Origin: Casp-actino8 sp046091365
GTDB taxonomy: Bacteria > Actinomycetota > Acidimicrobiia > Acidimicrobiales > Ilumatobacteraceae
Direction: 5' to 3'
Length of the DNA stretch: 7,841 bases
NCBI GenBank assembly: GCA_046091365.1
Contig: JBJTBM010000129.1
Span: forward strand, 1-7,841
Below are positions 6,600 to 7,841 of the stretch, piece by piece (the stretch's first letter is position 1; the number at the start of each line of letters is the position of its first letter). The notes below the pieces were generated by a model that was given only the letters and a program-made list of their open reading frames with translations, made no database searches and was not told the origin of the DNA. The translations under genes and the position numbers were made by a program.

Positions 6600-7841
6600 T
6601 CAGTTCGTCGGTCGTGGCCGACGACGAATCCAGCCGAAGATTCCGGCGAGGACCAGGATCGTCACGACGGTCGTCACCGACAGCAACAAAGGCAACGCGT
6701 TGCCCGATCCTCCGGCCGAGTCGATCGCGACGCCGAGCGCGACGATGACCTCGTCGCCCTCGGGCGATGAACCCTTCACGACCACTCGGTGGGCACCACT
6801 GTCGATTCCTCGTGGAGTCGAGAACGAACCCGTTGACCGCCCGGTGGCGTCGGACGCGAGGTCCTGCACCTTCACCGGAATCGAGAAGAGCCAGACTTCG
6901 ACCGGGGTGTTCGGTCCGAAGCCTTCCAGATCGACTCGGACAGAATCGCCTGGCTTCAGAACGAGGTTGTCATTCTCATCCAATGCGATCGGCGAACCAT
7001 CGGGCGCGGAGGCATCCAATTGCCAAACGATCCGACCGACACGGAGAACCACGGTGTTGCCCTCGCGAGAGACCTCGACCTCCGTTGGTTGGCCATCGAT
7101 CGTTGCGGCGGCCGTACCGGTGTCGACGTCAGGAACCTCGGGTGCGTTGGGTTCGACGATGGTCGTCGTGGTTGCCTCGGGCGGCTCGGGACTCGTTGTC
7201 GTGGGGGCGGGTGTGGTCTCCGGATTGGGCGCACTCGAGGGCGGAGTGCTCGCATTCGTAGCGGTGGTCGGTGGAGTCGACTCGGTCGTGCCACCCCCGA
7301 GCGCCGGACCCGAACCGCCCCTGGATGATGTTCCCGATGTGTCGAGCGGTGCCTGGGTCGTGGTTGATGGTGCGGGCATCGTCGTGGTCGATTGCACGAC
7401 GGTCGTCGTGGGTGGCATCGGTACGAATACCGCTGCTGCTGTTGCTGGGGTGCTGCTGAGTCCGTTCGCCGTGGCCACCACCTCGACCTTGATGTATTTG
7501 CCGGCGTCGGATCCGTCGATCTCGTACGTCGATGAATTCGTACCAACTGCGGTGTAGCTGCCATTGGCCGACGAACTGCGTTTCCAGGTGTAAGCGAACG
7601 AGTGGTTCGAGCCCGACCAACTTCCGGTCGTAGCGGTCAAGGTGGAGCCGATAGCGGCCGAGCCGTTGATGGACGGCGGGTTGTTGTTGGTGGGGGCCGT
7701 GAATGCGGGGGCGCGGGTGATGGCGAAGGTGTATTCGGTGCCGGGTCCCCAGCCGATGCCGTTGAGGTCTGTGAGACCGCGGAACGGATAGTTGACGAAG
7801 GTTTCGTTGTTGATGCCGTCATGGAACAGGCAGCAGGCGGA
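6600..7841 (-). CDS. Cell-surface protein with Ig-like domain, Thr/Pro-rich stalk and C-terminal membrane anchor (partial at right edge)
   Basis: The frame stays open from the right edge to the TGA at 6602-6600, giving 413 visible residues of a longer protein. The TTG at 7640 is not a convincing start because homologous-looking sequence continues upstream of it. Visible parts in order: an uncharacterised segment with a Cys pair (residues 3-4) up to about 54; an Ig-like surface repeat at about 55-127, with features PPSINGSAAIGSTLTATTGSW, YTWKRSSSANGSY and AGKYIKVEVVATANG; a Thr/Pro/Ser-rich stalk at about 141-237 with many TTT runs, likely extended and possibly glycosylated; a beta-rich membrane-proximal domain at about 244-374 (KPGDSVRVDLEGFGPNTPVE); and a hydrophobic helix at about 383-405 followed by RRRPRPTN. 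The positive tail after the helix indicates an outside-facing stalk with a cytoplasmic C-terminus. No LPxTG sortase motif is seen. Function is unknown; adhesion or envelope structure is inferred from architecture only. Confidence 0.85.
   Translation of the reverse strand, partial: SACCLFHDGINNETFVNYPFRGLTDLNGIGWGPGTEYTFAITRAPAFTAPTNNNPPSINGSAAIGSTLTATTGSWSGSNHSFAYTWKRSSSANGSYTAVGTNSSTYEIDGSDAGKYIKVEVVATANGLSSTPATAAAVFVPMPPTTTVVQSTTTMPAPSTTTQAPLDTSGTSSRGGSGPALGGGTTESTPPTTATNASTPPSSAPNPETTPAPTTTSPEPPEATTTTIVEPNAPEVPDVDTGTAAATIDGQPTEVEVSREGNTVVLRVGRIVWQLDASAPDGSPIALDENDNLVLKPGDSVRVDLEGFGPNTPVEVWLFSIPVKVQDLASDATGRSTGSFSTPRGIDSGAHRVVVKGSSPEGDEVIVALGVAIDSAGGSGNALPLLLSVTTVVTILVLAGIFGWIRRRPRPTN
6605..6624 (+). 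terminator. Possible terminator hairpin at the convergent gene junction
   Basis: TCGTCGG (6605-6611) and CCGACGA (6618-6624) form a perfect 7-bp stem with a 6-base loop, starting 8 bases after the polyprenyl synthase stop. A shifted pairing of TTCGTCG with CGACGAA is also possible. No T-run follows on either strand, so it is not a classical intrinsic terminator. On the minus strand the same bases encode the last Arg/Pro-rich residues of the surface protein, so the stem could partly reflect coding sequence. Confidence 0.3.

Noticed and set aside
6415..7557. A 380-codon plus-strand frame opposite the surface protein
   Set aside because: It begins out of frame inside the polyprenyl synthase gene and its Val/Gly-rich part mirrors the Thr/Pro codons of the stalk on the other strand.

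Overview
The window looks like high-GC chromosomal DNA from an actinobacterium. The ClpC N-terminus is very close to actinobacterial ClpC1, several starts are GTG, the arylsulfatase resembles the large mycobacterial AtsA/AtsD type, and the polyprenyl synthase carries the EGV variant I recall from actinobacterial enzymes. The Thr/Pro-rich, membrane-anchored surface protein and apparent leaderless GTG starts would suit the class Acidimicrobiia (Ilumatobacter-like), but that placement is inference from style, not from a marker gene.

Layout. Positions 1-1303 (minus) hold the N-terminal half of clpC, running off the left edge. Positions 1304-1482 are a divergent intergenic region with the clpC ribosome binding site, a 7-bp-arm inverted repeat and a possible leaderless promoter. 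Positions 1483-5522 (plus) hold two genes overlapping by 4 bases (GTGA): a metallo-beta-lactamase-fold protein of the alkylsulfatase (SdsA1-like) type with an altered metal motif, then a formylglycine-type arylsulfatase. A 99-base gap (5523-5621) carries a second possible leaderless promoter. Positions 5622-6596 (plus) encode a long-chain trans-polyprenyl diphosphate synthase. Three bases after its stop, and convergent with it, is the end of a minus-strand gene for a cell-surface protein (6600-7841) that runs off the right edge.

How the genes work together. clpC and the polyprenyl synthase are housekeeping genes (proteolysis; probably the menaquinone side chain). The central pair forms a likely operon in which two unrelated sulfatase folds are made together, which suggests organosulfate scavenging. 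The first member lacks residues that normally hold the second metal ion, so its chemistry is uncertain. I found no RNA gene, CRISPR array, insertion sequence or phage gene. Apart from the altered MBL protein paired with an arylsulfatase, this is an ordinary chromosomal region; I do not see a clearly new system.
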